Assembly: GCF_900156435.1 (NCBI RefSeq)
Contig: NZ_FTPQ01000001.1
Coordinates: 682,001-746,000 of the forward strand
Source: Microbacterium sp. RU1D
GTDB lineage: Bacteria; Actinomycetota; Actinomycetes; Actinomycetales; Microbacteriaceae
DNA length: 64,000 bases
Direction: 5' to 3'
Shown: positions 1 through 7,889 of the stretch, piece after piece
How the letters are laid out: the number at the start of each line of letters is the position of its first letter
How positions within the stretch are numbered: the stretch's first letter is position 1
The notes under the pieces: generated by a model
What the model saw: the letters and a program-made list of their open reading frames with translations, nothing else
Told to the model about the DNA's origin: nothing
Database searches by the model: none
Program-made: the position numbers and the translations under genes

Positions 1-1
1 C

Positions 2-631
2 ATCATGGGTTTCGTCGTGCCGATCGGCGGGATCATCGCCGGGGCCATCGCCCTCGCCCAGATCAAGCGCACGGGCGAGAAGGGCCGCGGCCTCGCCATC
101 GGCGGGATCGTCGCGGGCGGCGTCATCACGGTGCTCTCGGGCATCGCGGTCGTCGCCCTCGTGATGCTCGCGCTCTTCGGCGCCGGTGTCGCGGCGACCT
201 CGGTCGATCCGTTCGATCCTCCCGTCGATACGGGCGACGGGGGCGTGACCATCGGCCCGAGCGAGCAGGCGCCGAGCGACGCGTACACGCTGCCGGTGGG
301 GCTGTGTCTCGATGAGGTCCCGAGCGGGGTCATCTCGCCCGCGAACGTCCTCGACTGCGCCCAGCCGCATGCGTACGAGGTCTTCGGCAGCTTCTTCCTC
401 GAGGACGGCGCCTTCCCCGGCGACGACACCGTCGAGTCCTCGGCGTACGAGCAGTGCGACGCCGCGTATCCCGACTTCGTCGGCATCCCCTGGGAACAGT
501 CCGCGCTCGCCTATTACTACGTCGCGCCGAACGAGCAGACGTGGGCCGAGGGCGACCGCGAGATCTCGTGCCTGCTGTACGACCCCGAGGCGGAGGAGAC
601 CACCGGATCGCTGCGGGGGTCTGCTCGCTGA
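2..631 (+). CDS. DUF4190/septum-formation-like membrane protein, 5' end outside the window
   Basis: The reading frame is open from the first bases, so the gene starts before the window and only the last ~209 residues are seen. The visible part opens in a glycine-rich hydrophobic stretch with the GGIIAGAIALAQIKRTGEKGRG pattern typical of DUF4190, followed by a second membrane helix (about residues 27-60). A Pro/Asp-rich linker and an extracytoplasmic domain follow, with paired cysteines (LCLDEV, LDCAQPHAYEVFG, YEQCDAAYP, ISCLLY). That domain matches the 'septum formation' family of actinobacteria. The job is probably cell-envelope or division related, but the precise role is unknown. The ATG at base 5 is internal to the DUF4190 helix and is not the true start. 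Confidence 0.75.
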   Translation: MMGFVVPIGGIIAGAIALAQIKRTGEKGRGLAIGGIVAGGVITVLSGIAVVALVMLALFGAGVAATSVDPFDPPVDTGDGGVTIGPSEQAPSDAYTLPVGLCLDEVPSGVISPANVLDCAQPHAYEVFGSFFLEDGAFPGDDTVESSAYEQCDAAYPDFVGIPWEQSALAYYYVAPNEQTWAEGDREISCLLYDPEAEETTGSLRGSAR

Positions 632-642
632 TCGCGTCCCTC

Positions 643-670
643 GGAGCCGGTGGACGGGGGTGACGGCTCC
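643..670. terminator. Hairpin between convergent genes
   Basis: GGAGCCG (643-649) pairs with CGGCTCC (664-670) across a 14-base loop. It lies between the stop of the septum-formation-like gene and the stop of the convergent LacI gene, so it could end transcripts from both sides. There is no U-tract, as is common in high-GC actinobacteria. Confidence 0.45.
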
Positions 671-682
671 CGACGCGCGCGG

Positions 683-1684
683 TCAGGCCGCGGGCGGAGC
701 CGTCGAGCCTCGGTCGACCAGCTCGAACGGCAGGGTTCCCCGGCCGCGCGCGGGCTCGGCCCCGTCGAGTTCGGCCAGCACGGCGTCGGCGGCGCGTTCG
801 CCCTGGCCGCGCGCGAACTGGTCCACGGTGGTCAGCCCGAACCAGCGGCCCAGCTCGTGGCCGTCGACACCGATGACCGACACGTCGTCGGGAACGCGGA
901 GTCCTCGCTCCCGGGCGGCGAGGATCGCACCGATGGCCATCTCGTCGGAGGCCGCGAACAGGGCGGTCGGGGCATCGGCGACGGCCAGCGCGCGCGCCGC
1001 CGCCTCGGAGCCGCCCTCGATGGTGAAGTCGGCGGGCTCGAACCGCGCGCCCTCGACACCGGCCTCGGCGAGCACCTGCTCGAACCCCCGCCGACGCAGC
1101 GAGGGCACGCTCGATCCGGCATCGATCGCGGCGTCCGCCCCGATGTGGGTGATGCGGCGGTGCCCCAGCTCGAGCAGGTGCGTCGTCGCGAGGCGGCCGA
1201 CGGCGAGGTCGTCGACCGTCAGGGTGGTCAGCAGCGGGTTGGGGCCGGCGATCGCGACGATCGGCACACCGAGGCCCCGCAGCGACGACGATTCCTCGGC
1301 ATCCAGTTCGAGGGCGATCGTGATGACCGCGTCGATCCGGCGGCGCCGCAGGTGGTCGTCGAAGACGCGGCGGCGTTCGGCGGGGTCGGCGCTCACGCTG
1401 TACAGCGTGATGTCGTAGCCCTGACGCACGAGGGCGTCGGAGATGCCCGCCAGCACGGTGCTGAAGAACCACCGGTCGAGGAAGGGCACGACCACCCCGA
1501 CCGCGCGCGTGCGTCCGGATGCCAGGCTCGACGCCGCCGCCGACACCACGTAGCCGAGCTCGTCGGCCGCGGCGAGCACGCGATCGCGCGCGGCGGCGGA
1601 GACGGGACCCCGTCCGCTCAGCGCCCGCGAGACCGTGGCCGTCGACACGCCCGCCGCGCGTGCGACGTCGTCGATGCCGGCCAC
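683..1684 (-). CDS. LacI-family transcriptional repressor, probably of the adjacent alpha-glucosidase
   Basis: A 333-aa protein with the standard LacI length and order. The N-terminal helix-turn-helix is IDDVARAAGVSTATVSRALSG (about residues 4-24), followed by the hinge helix region near residue 50 (AASSLASGRTRAVGVVVP). A periplasmic-binding-protein-like ligand domain follows to the end (AASDEMAIGAILAARERGLRVPDDVSVIGVDGHE). The GTG start at 1684 opens exactly at the HTH. It lies 38 bases downstream of the alpha-glucosidase stop on the same strand, so the two are probably co-transcribed. A perfect LacI-type palindrome sits at the glucosidase promoter (3415-3432). The inferred role is sugar-responsive repression of the glucosidase and of itself. 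Confidence 0.88.
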   Translation of the reverse strand: MAGIDDVARAAGVSTATVSRALSGRGPVSAAARDRVLAAADELGYVVSAAASSLASGRTRAVGVVVPFLDRWFFSTVLAGISDALVRQGYDITLYSVSADPAERRRVFDDHLRRRRIDAVITIALELDAEESSSLRGLGVPIVAIAGPNPLLTTLTVDDLAVGRLATTHLLELGHRRITHIGADAAIDAGSSVPSLRRRGFEQVLAEAGVEGARFEPADFTIEGGSEAAARALAVADAPTALFAASDEMAIGAILAARERGLRVPDDVSVIGVDGHELGRWFGLTTVDQFARGQGERAADAVLAELDGAEPARGRGTLPFELVDRGSTAPPAA

Positions 1685-1722
1685 GGTCTCGTGCGTCCGG
1701 GGAGGATGGAGGATGCCGCGGC

Positions 1723-3402
1723 TTACGCCGCCGCGATCCAGACGGTCGTGTCGGTGGGCAGGCGCTCACCGTCGAGGGGACCGCTCGCGATGAGCACCTC
1801 TCCGGCGGGCAGCTCGACGGCGGCGTCGCCCAGGTTGGCGATCACCAGCAGCGAGCCGTTGCGGAACGCCACGACATCGTCTCCGTAGCCGTCGACCCAC
1901 TCGAGGTCACCGGCGCCGAGGTTGCGGGCACGGCGCTCGGCGAGCAGCGAGCGGTACAGCGAGAGGGTCGATGAGGGATCGTCGACCTGCTGGTCGAAGG
2001 CGAGGTCCGCCCACTCGGCCGGCTGCGGCAGCCACGACGCTCCCGTGTCGTTGAAGCCGTACGCGGGCGCGTCGGCGGTCCAGGGCAGGGGCACGCGGCA
2101 TCCGTCGCGTCCGTAACGCTCGCCGTTCGTGCGGAACCACGTCGGGTCCTGACGGGCGTCGTCGGGCAGGTCGATGACCTCGGGGAGGCCGAGCTCCTCA
2201 CCCTGGTACAGGTACGACGAGCCGGGCAGCGCGAGCATCAGCGAGGTGGCGGCGCGGGCGCGGCGCAGTCCCTTCACCGGGTCGGGCTTGCCCGGGGACT
2301 TCGGGCCGATTCCCGCGCCCTGCGGGTTCTCGGCCGTCAGCGCCAGGCGCGAGGCGTGACGCACGACGTCGTGGTTCGACAGCACCCAGGTGCTCGGGGC
2401 GCCGACGGCGCCGTACTCCTCGAGCGAGTCGGTGATGACGTCGCGCAGGGCTGCGGCATCCCAGGTCGTCTCGAGGTAGTGGAAGTTGAAGGCCTGGTGC
2501 ATCTCGTCGGGACGCACCCACAGCGCGGTCTGCGCGACCGTCGGCAGCCAGGCTTCGGCGCAGAGCGCGCGGTCACCGTCGTACTCGGCGAGCACCTCGT
2601 GCCACTCGCGCCACACCTCGTGGACGCCGGCCTGACCCCAGTACGGCACCTCGGCGGTGTCGCCGCCCATCGAGCCGCCGTCAGGGTCGGGAGTGAAGTC
2701 GGGGAGACCATCGGCCTTGATGAGGCCGTGCGCCACGTCGACGCGGAAGCCGTCGACGCCGCGGTCGAGCCAGAAGCGCAGCACGTCGCGGAACTCCGCG
2801 CGCACTTCTTCGTTCGTCCAGTCGAAGTCGGGCTGAGTCTCGTCGAAGATGTGCAGGTACCACTGGCCCGGCGCGCCGTCGGCCTCGGTCACGCGCTTCC
2901 ACATGCCGCCGCCGAACACGCTCTCCCAGTTGTTCGGGGGGAGCTCGCCGTTCTCGCCCGTGCCGTCGCGGAAGATGTACCGCGCGCGCTCGGGGCTGCC
3001 GGGCGCGGCCTTCAGCGCCTGCTGGAACCACACGTGCTGATCGCTGGAGTGGTTCGGGACGAGGTCGACGATGACCCGGATGCCGCGCTCGTGCGCACCG
3101 CTGAGCATCGCGTCGAAGTCGGCCAGGGTGCCGAAGATCGGGTCGACGTCGCGGTAGTCGGCGACGTCGTAGCCGGCGTCCTTCTGCGGCGAGGTCTGGA
3201 AGGGGCTCAGCCAGATGGCATCCACCCCCAGGTCGCGCAGATCGTCGAGGTGCGCGGTGACGCCGGGGAGGTCGCCCAGGCCGTCGCCCGACGCGTCGGC
3301 GAAGGAGCGGGGATAGATCTGGTAGATGACGGCGGTGCGCCACCACTCGGAGCCCGGGGCCGAGGCGAGATCGGCGCGCGCGTCTTCCTGCGTGAAAGTC
3401 AT
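1723..3402 (-). CDS. GH13 alpha-glucosidase / oligo-1,6-glucosidase
   Basis: A 559-aa cytosolic glycoside hydrolase of family 13 that should release glucose from the non-reducing end of alpha-glucosides such as maltose, isomaltose or sucrose-type sugars. Family landmarks are WWRTAVIYQIYPRSFADASGDGLGDL near the N terminus, AGYDVADYRDVDPIFGTLADFD, DLVPNHSSDQH, the nucleophile block GFRVDVAHGL, the acid/base block CAEAWLP and the transition-state stabiliser block LSNHDVVRH. All catalytic positions (Asp, Glu, Asp) are present. The frame stays open far upstream, but ATG 3402 is preferred. It begins 18 residues before the GH13 domain and lies 7 bases after a TAGCGT -10 box, so the message is probably leaderless. 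It is followed by its probable repressor gene. Confidence 0.9.
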   Translation of the reverse strand: MTFTQEDARADLASAPGSEWWRTAVIYQIYPRSFADASGDGLGDLPGVTAHLDDLRDLGVDAIWLSPFQTSPQKDAGYDVADYRDVDPIFGTLADFDAMLSGAHERGIRVIVDLVPNHSSDQHVWFQQALKAAPGSPERARYIFRDGTGENGELPPNNWESVFGGGMWKRVTEADGAPGQWYLHIFDETQPDFDWTNEEVRAEFRDVLRFWLDRGVDGFRVDVAHGLIKADGLPDFTPDPDGGSMGGDTAEVPYWGQAGVHEVWREWHEVLAEYDGDRALCAEAWLPTVAQTALWVRPDEMHQAFNFHYLETTWDAAALRDVITDSLEEYGAVGAPSTWVLSNHDVVRHASRLALTAENPQGAGIGPKSPGKPDPVKGLRRARAATSLMLALPGSSYLYQGEELGLPEVIDLPDDARQDPTWFRTNGERYGRDGCRVPLPWTADAPAYGFNDTGASWLPQPAEWADLAFDQQVDDPSSTLSLYRSLLAERRARNLGAGDLEWVDGYGDDVVAFRNGSLLVIANLGDAAVELPAGEVLIASGPLDGERLPTDTTVWIAAA

Positions 3403-3409
3403 GCGGTAC

Positions 3410-3432
3410 ACGCTACTGCAAGCGCTTGCAGT
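3410..3432 (-). promoter_or_regulatory. Leaderless promoter with perfect LacI operator
   Basis: Read on the minus strand, TAGCGT (3415-3410) is a -10 box 7 bases before ATG 3402. Touching it is the 18-bp perfect palindrome ACTGCAAGCGCTTGCAGT (3415-3432) with the central CG step typical of LacI-family operators. A bound repressor would cover the -10/-35 spacer, so simple occlusion is expected. Confidence 0.8.
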
Positions 3433-3571
3433 GGCGTCAAGCCTCACGCGGAGTGCGGGGCGTGGGATCGGGGTGGCGTCGTAGCGAGGGAGGGGCTGGG
3501 TTGGGCGTGCGGCGTCGAGTGGCCAAGACGCTCGGACGCTCCGGAAAATCGTCCGGGTGTTGTGGACAATC

Positions 3572-3634
3572 GGCAGCGGGCAGCGGGCAGCGGGCAGCGG
3601 GCAGCGGGCAGCGGGCAGCGGGCAGCGGGCAGCG
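3572..3634. repeat. Nine perfect tandem copies of a 7-bp unit
   Basis: The unit GGCAGCG is repeated nine times without interruption, upstream of apt and between divergent genes. Seven is not a multiple of three and no gene covers the array, so copy-number slippage would be tolerated. The rest of 3403-3702 holds the glucosidase promoter, the apt -10 box and otherwise nothing recognisable. Confidence 0.9.
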
Positions 3635-3690
3635 GGCGGCCACGGGCGCCGGGCGGCACCGGGCGCGGGGCGGTGCGACAGAGCCGCGAT

Positions 3691-3696
3691 TAGGCT
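3691..3696 (+). promoter_or_regulatory. -10 box of a leaderless apt promoter
   Basis: TAGGCT lies 6 bases before GTG 3703, the spacing at which transcription would begin at the start codon itself. No Shine-Dalgarno sequence is needed or clearly present. Confidence 0.5.
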
Positions 3697-3702
3697 GGAG
3701 AC

Positions 3703-4227
3703 GTGCCCGACGCCTCCGCCCTCGCCCGCGCTGAATCCCTCATCACGAGCATCCCCGACTACCCGAAGCCGGGGATCGTGTTCCGCGACATCACGCCGCT
3801 GCTGACGGATGCCGCGGCCCTGCGCACCGTCGTCGAGGCGCTCGTCGAGCCCTTCGCGGGCCGCTTCGACGCGGTCGCGGGCGTCGAAGCGCGCGGATTC
3901 CTGCTGGCCGGCGCCGCCGCGATCGCCGCGAACGTGGGCCTCATGCCGATCCGCAAGGCGGGCAAGCTGCCGCGCCCCGCGGCGAGTATGTCGTACGACC
4001 TCGAGTACGGGTCGGCGCAGATCGAGATGCACGACGACAACGCCGCGGGCGCCCGCGTGCTGCTGCTCGACGACGTGCTCGCGACAGGCGGCACCCTCCG
4101 CGCGGGCCGCGACCTGCTGCAGGCGGTGGGCAGCGAGGTCGTCGGCATCGCGACGCTGCTCGAGATCGACGGCCTCGGTGGCCGCGACGTGCTCGGCGAC
4201 GAGGTGCACTCGGTCTTCCACGTCTGA
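3703..4227 (+). CDS. apt: Adenine phosphoribosyltransferase
   Basis: A 174-aa purine salvage enzyme that converts adenine and PRPP to AMP in the cytosol. It has the usual apt length. The N terminus IPDYPKPGIVFRDITPLL is the family signature. VAGVEARGFLLAGAAA forms the base-binding region. The PRPP loop is VLLLDDVLATGGTLRAGRDLL, with the two acidic residues and the TGGT phosphate grip. The GTG start agrees with the family N terminus and with the -10 box 6 bases upstream. In many actinobacteria apt sits next to relA or secDF, but here it stands alone between a repeat tract and a convergent Lrp-type gene. It is the salvage counterpart of the purine degradation genes further on. Confidence 0.93.
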   Translation: MPDASALARAESLITSIPDYPKPGIVFRDITPLLTDAAALRTVVEALVEPFAGRFDAVAGVEARGFLLAGAAAIAANVGLMPIRKAGKLPRPAASMSYDLEYGSAQIEMHDDNAAGARVLLLDDVLATGGTLRAGRDLLQAVGSEVVGIATLLEIDGLGGRDVLGDEVHSVFHV

Positions 4228-4444
4228 GGAGCTGCCTCCGCCCGGCGGCGTGCGACCGGACCCCAGAGTGCCGCGCGTCGATATGAGCGGATGCCGCGTA
4301 TCTCGCGCGCGCGGGCTCGGCATCCCGAACCCGCCGCGTGAGGCATCGCGCGAGAACGCGGAACGGAGCAAGTGGACCCCGAACGGCGCGATATGAATGC
4401 TCCCGCCGTGCGGAGGGCGGGGCTTCGACGCCCCGGAAGTCCGC

Positions 4445-5485
4445 TCAGCGGCGCAGGACGCCCTCGACGGAGTCGCCGAGGCGGAGGCCGTCGCGATCGA
4501 CCCAGTACCGACGTTCGAGCCGCAGGCCCGCGACCGACTGCACCGATCTGACGCCGGCGAGGGTGCCGAGGTCGTCGCGCACGAAGCGGGCGAGATCGAC
4601 GGGCCCGGCGAAGACGCCCGCGAGGCTGACCGGCGCCGAGCCGGTGACGGTCGACAGCAGGCGCACGCTGGGGTGCGCGGCGAGGGTGTCGAGCGCGCCG
4701 CGGATGTCACGCGGCCGGACGTCGATGGTGACGACCGCGTTGAGGGGGAAGCCCATGAGGTCGGGCTGAATTTCGATGCGGGGGGAGATGGCCCCGGAAT
4801 GGATGAGGAGCCGCATCGCGCGGGCGGCCGTCGTGGGCGAGACGCCGAGCGTACGTCCCACCTCGGCGGCGGTGACGCGGCCGTTCTCGCCGAGCATCCG
4901 CATGGTCTCGAACTCGAGGTCCGACAGCTGCTGGAGGTCCCGGAGCGGTTCGCCGTCGGCCACGGCGGCGTGCTTCTCGAGCTCCGTGGTGCGCGCGGCG
5001 TCGAGCCGGCGGTACCGCCACGACTGGCCGACCTTGGCGGGCTCCAGGATCATGCGACTGTCGATGGCGCGGACCCCCGGGATGGAGGGGATCGTCGAGG
5101 TCAACAGGTCGTGGGGGTCCGACCCGCGCAGCGGGAACAGGTTGGCGTAGATATCGGCCGCACCGCTGGTGCGGAGCACGAACTGCACGTCCGGAATACG
5201 CAAGAGCTCGCGCACGACGGCCTCGGAGTGACCGGGGGTGGAGGTAACCCAGAGCTCGAAGGGGTTGCTCGAGGTGATCAGCTCCCAGGCGAACCGACCG
5301 ACGACGCGGAGAAGGCGTTCGTCCTGCAGGCGCGCGAGGCGCCGAGACGCGGTACTCGTGGGGATGCCGAGGATGTCGGCCAGTGCGGCCGTGGGGACGC
5401 GGGGGGCGATGTGCAGGGCCGCGACGATGTCGAGATCGGTCTCGTCGAGCTGGGGTCGGACCGCGCGTGGGTCTGATCGGTGCAC
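4445..5485 (-). CDS. Two-module Lrp/AsnC-family transcriptional regulator
   Basis: A 346-aa regulator, about twice the normal Lrp length, because the HTH plus ligand-domain module occurs twice. The first HTH is at residues ~14-60 (TDLDIVAALHIAPRVPTAALADILGIP) and the second at ~190-235 (FETMRMLGENGRVTAAEVGRTLGVSPTTAARAM). Each is followed by a beta-rich RAM-like domain. This duplicated form is common in actinobacteria. It is divergent from the six-gene operon that starts at 5649, and two 15-bp palindromes lie in the shared upstream region, so it probably controls that operon in response to the operon's substrate. The GTG start at 5485 lies 6 bases after TAGGTT. Confidence 0.85.
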   Translation of the reverse strand: MHRSDPRAVRPQLDETDLDIVAALHIAPRVPTAALADILGIPTSTASRRLARLQDERLLRVVGRFAWELITSSNPFELWVTSTPGHSEAVVRELLRIPDVQFVLRTSGAADIYANLFPLRGSDPHDLLTSTIPSIPGVRAIDSRMILEPAKVGQSWRYRRLDAARTTELEKHAAVADGEPLRDLQQLSDLEFETMRMLGENGRVTAAEVGRTLGVSPTTAARAMRLLIHSGAISPRIEIQPDLMGFPLNAVVTIDVRPRDIRGALDTLAAHPSVRLLSTVTGSAPVSLAGVFAGPVDLARFVRDDLGTLAGVRSVQSVAGLRLERRYWVDRDGLRLGDSVEGVLRR

Positions 5486-5491
5486 GATCTC

Positions 5492-5497
5492 AACCTA
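5492..5497 (-). promoter_or_regulatory. -10 box of the leaderless Lrp-type regulator gene
   Basis: On the minus strand TAGGTT (5497-5492) is followed by 6 bases and then GTG 5485, the leaderless spacing seen at several genes of this window. Confidence 0.5.
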
Positions 5498-5525
5498 TCT
5501 CAGGCATCACTCGCTGGCCGGAACA

Positions 5526-5563
5526 CGAATTTCCCATTCGAGGAAACACGAATGACATATTCG
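5526..5563. promoter_or_regulatory. Paired 15-bp operators CGAAT-N5-ATTCG
   Basis: Two perfect inverted repeats of the same design lie 23 bp apart: CGAATTTCCCATTCG (5526-5540) and CGAATGACATATTCG (5549-5563). They sit between the divergent Lrp-type gene and the deacetylase operon, just upstream of the operon's likely -35 box. Their length and two-turn phasing fit binding by an Lrp-family octamer or dimer pair. Confidence 0.75.
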
Positions 5564-5573
5564 CCCATCATGC

Positions 5574-5602
5574 TTGCCCTCAAGTTTGTTTATTCCTACA
5601 GT
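5574..5602 (+). promoter_or_regulatory. Candidate promoter of the deacetylase operon
   Basis: TTGCCC (5574-5579) and TACAGT (5597-5602) are separated by 17 bp. Transcription would start near 5609 and give a leader of about 40 bases containing AGGAGG (5638-5643), which sits 5 bases before ATG 5649. The operators lie directly upstream of the -35 box, a position that suits activation. Confidence 0.45.
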
Positions 5603-5648
5603 TGCCTGCATCGATGACGCAGGTGTCGTCGAAGGCCAGGAGGATCGC

Positions 5649-6548
5649 ATGGACGAGCAGCAACCGTGGCAATGGGACGAGAGCGTGTGGCGCGGTCACG
5701 TCGAGCATGTCCGCGCCGGACGCCGACTGGTGCACGACGACCCGGCGCAGCGCTGGCCGTCGGGTGCGCGGGTCGCCGTGTTGCTGTCGTTCGACTCCGA
5801 CCACGAATCGATCCCTCTTCGCGACGGCGAGACCTCACCCGGCCGGATGGCGCAGGGTGAGTTCGGCGCGCGTTTCGCGGTGCCCCGCATCCTCGATCTG
5901 CTCGCGCGGCACGAGGCGCCCTCGTCGTTCTACATGCCAGCGGTCTGCGCACTGCTGCGACCGGACGAGGCTCCGTCCTACGTGGCGGGGGGTCATGAGG
6001 TCGCCGTGCACGGCTGGATCCACGAACGCAACACCGCGCTCACACATGACGACGAGCTCGATCTCGTCAGCAGATGCCTCGACGTCTTCGAGCGGCAGAT
6101 CGGACATCGGCCCACCGGCATCCGCACCCCGTCGTGGGACTTCTCGGGATCGACACTCGCCGTCATCCGCGAGCTCGGCTTCGTGTACGACTCCTCATTG
6201 ATGGCGGATGCCGACCCCTACGAGCTGCTGGAGCACGGGGAGCGCACCGGGATCGTCGAGATCCCGGTCGAGTGGATCCGCGACGACGCCCCGTACCTGA
6301 TGATGGACCGCTTCGGCGGACTCCGCCCTCACATGCCGCCCCGCAGCCTCCTGCAGATCTGGATCGACGAGTTCGACGCGGCGCGCGAGGAGGGCGGGGT
6401 CTTCCAGCTGACCATGCACCCGCACATCATCGGGCACCGCTCGCGCCTGCGGATCCTCGACGAGCTGCTCCGTCACATCCGCTCGTTCGACGACGTGTGG
6501 ATCGGCACCCACGCCGACCTGGCCGCCCACGTGCGCCCCCTCCTCTGA
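5649..6548 (+). CDS. Polysaccharide-deacetylase-fold hydrolase (PuuE / cyclic-imidase-like)
   Basis: A 299-aa cytosolic hydrolase of the NodB/polysaccharide deacetylase superfamily. It shows LLSFDSDHESIPL (metal-binding Asp pair region), MPAVCALL, GGHEVAVHGWIHERN (His motif), GIRTPSWDFS and LTMHPHIIGH near the C terminus. It has no signal peptide and lacks the lipoprotein or wall-anchor features of peptidoglycan deacetylases. It resembles the branch that includes PuuE allantoinase and bacterial cyclic imidases, which open ring amides. ATG 5649 is chosen because AGGAGG lies 5 bases upstream. It is the first gene of a six-gene operon without an obvious sugar substrate. The inferred role is ring-opening of a cyclic amide or imide, and the substrate is unproven. 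Confidence 0.7.
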   Translation: MDEQQPWQWDESVWRGHVEHVRAGRRLVHDDPAQRWPSGARVAVLLSFDSDHESIPLRDGETSPGRMAQGEFGARFAVPRILDLLARHEAPSSFYMPAVCALLRPDEAPSYVAGGHEVAVHGWIHERNTALTHDDELDLVSRCLDVFERQIGHRPTGIRTPSWDFSGSTLAVIRELGFVYDSSLMADADPYELLEHGERTGIVEIPVEWIRDDAPYLMMDRFGGLRPHMPPRSLLQIWIDEFDAAREEGGVFQLTMHPHIIGHRSRLRILDELLRHIRSFDDVWIGTHADLAAHVRPLL

Positions 6549-6569
6549 CCCGCACCGCCTCGAGAGAGA

Positions 6570-7889
6570 ATGCAGATGACCTCCACCGCACCCGAGACCG
6601 TCCACGCGACGAAGCTCAGCAAGAAGGGCAAGAAGGCGATCGTCGCCGGCTCGATCGGCAACGCCGTCGAGTTCGTCGACTGGGCCGTCTACTCGACGTT
6701 CTCGTCGATCTTCGCCCACCACTTCTTCCCCGCGGGCAACGACGTCGCGGCCCTGCTGTCGACGCTCGCCATCTTCGCCGTCGGCTTCATCATGCGTCCC
6801 ATCGGTGCCGCGGTCATGGGGACGTACGCCGACCGTTTCGGCCGGAAGAAGGGCCTGCTCTTCACCATCACCCTGATGGCAGCCGCCACCCTCGTGATCG
6901 GCCTCGCGCCGACCTTCGAACAGGTCGGCATCTTCGCGCCGCTGCTGCTCGTGCTCGCCCGCCTCGCACAGGGCTTCGCCGCGGGCGGGGAGTTCGGCTC
7001 GGCCTCGGCGTTCCTCGTCGAATCCGCTGCTCCCCAACGGCGCGGGTTCGCCGGATCGTGGCAGCAGGTCTCGGTCGCCGCGGGAGTGCTCATCGCGTCG
7101 GCGCTCGGTTTCACGATCACGACCGTGCTGCCGCCGGAGGCAGTGGACAACTGGGGATGGCGCGTCGCCTTCATCTTCGCCGCATCGCTCGGCTTCGTCG
7201 GACTGTGGCTGCGCCGGGGTATCGAGGAGACGCAGTCGTTCGCGACCGGCCGGGAGCGCGTCGACGGCTCCGCGAAGCCCGCCCGCCACAACGCCTTCGT
7301 GCGCATGTTCCGCGACCACCCCAAGGCCACGCTGCGCGTCTTCGGCATCACCATCGCCGGCACGCTGCTCTACTACATGTGGGTCAACTTCATGCCCACC
7401 TACGCGGCGGTCACCACGGGCATCCCGTTGAACCAGGCACTGCTGGCGAATGTCATCGCCATGATCATCTTCATCGTGCTGCTGCCCTTCGGGGGTCTGC
7501 TCTCCGACAAGATCGGTCGCAAGCCCACCATGGCGGCCTTCGCGGGCGGCTTCCTCGTCTTCGCGTGGCCCGCCTTCCAGCTGATCGGCGGCGGATTCTG
7601 GGCCCTGCTGGCCGTGGAGATCATCGGCATCGTGCTGCTGGTCGGCTACTCGGCGAACTGCGCGGTGATCATGGCGGAGCAGTTCCCGCCCGAGGTGCGC
7701 GCGACGGGCATCGGCCTGCCCTACGCGCTGGCGGTCGCGATCTTCGGGGGCACGGCGCCCTACATCACCACGTGGATGAACACGAACGGCTACGGCGGAT
7801 GGGTCTGGCTCTACGCGTCCATCGCCGCAGCGATCGGCCTCGCGGTGTACCTCACCATGCCCGAGACCAAGGGCAAGGAGCTCGACTGA
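6570..7889 (+). CDS. MHS-family major facilitator (metabolite:H+ symporter)
   Basis: A 439-aa inner-membrane transporter with 12 predicted helices. The start of TM1 (SIGNAVEFVDWAVYSTFSSIFAHHFFP) and the loop 2-3 motif (GTYADRFGRKKGL) are typical of the metabolite:H+ symporter branch that includes ShiA, KgtP and ProP. A second loop motif SDKIGRKPT marks the repeat in the C-terminal half. It should import the compound processed by the operon, probably a small carboxylate or amide. It starts 21 bases after the hydrolase. ATG 6570 or ATG 6576 could both serve. Its stop overlaps the next start by one base (TGATG). Confidence 0.85.
   Translation: MQMTSTAPETVHATKLSKKGKKAIVAGSIGNAVEFVDWAVYSTFSSIFAHHFFPAGNDVAALLSTLAIFAVGFIMRPIGAAVMGTYADRFGRKKGLLFTITLMAAATLVIGLAPTFEQVGIFAPLLLVLARLAQGFAAGGEFGSASAFLVESAAPQRRGFAGSWQQVSVAAGVLIASALGFTITTVLPPEAVDNWGWRVAFIFAASLGFVGLWLRRGIEETQSFATGRERVDGSAKPARHNAFVRMFRDHPKATLRVFGITIAGTLLYYMWVNFMPTYAAVTTGIPLNQALLANVIAMIIFIVLLPFGGLLSDKIGRKPTMAAFAGGFLVFAWPAFQLIGGGFWALLAVEIIGIVLLVGYSANCAVIMAEQFPPEVRATGIGLPYALAVAIFGGTAPYITTWMNTNGYGGWVWLYASIAAAIGLAVYLTMPETKGKELD

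Noticed and set aside
3572..3634. CRISPR-like array
   Set aside because: The units are 7 bp and contiguous without spacers, so this is a simple tandem repeat.
3403..4710. Upstream extension of the glucosidase reading frame to 4710
   Set aside because: The frame is open only because of GC-rich codon bias. It runs antisense through apt and the repeat tract and has no relation to GH13; ATG 3402 fits the family and the promoter.
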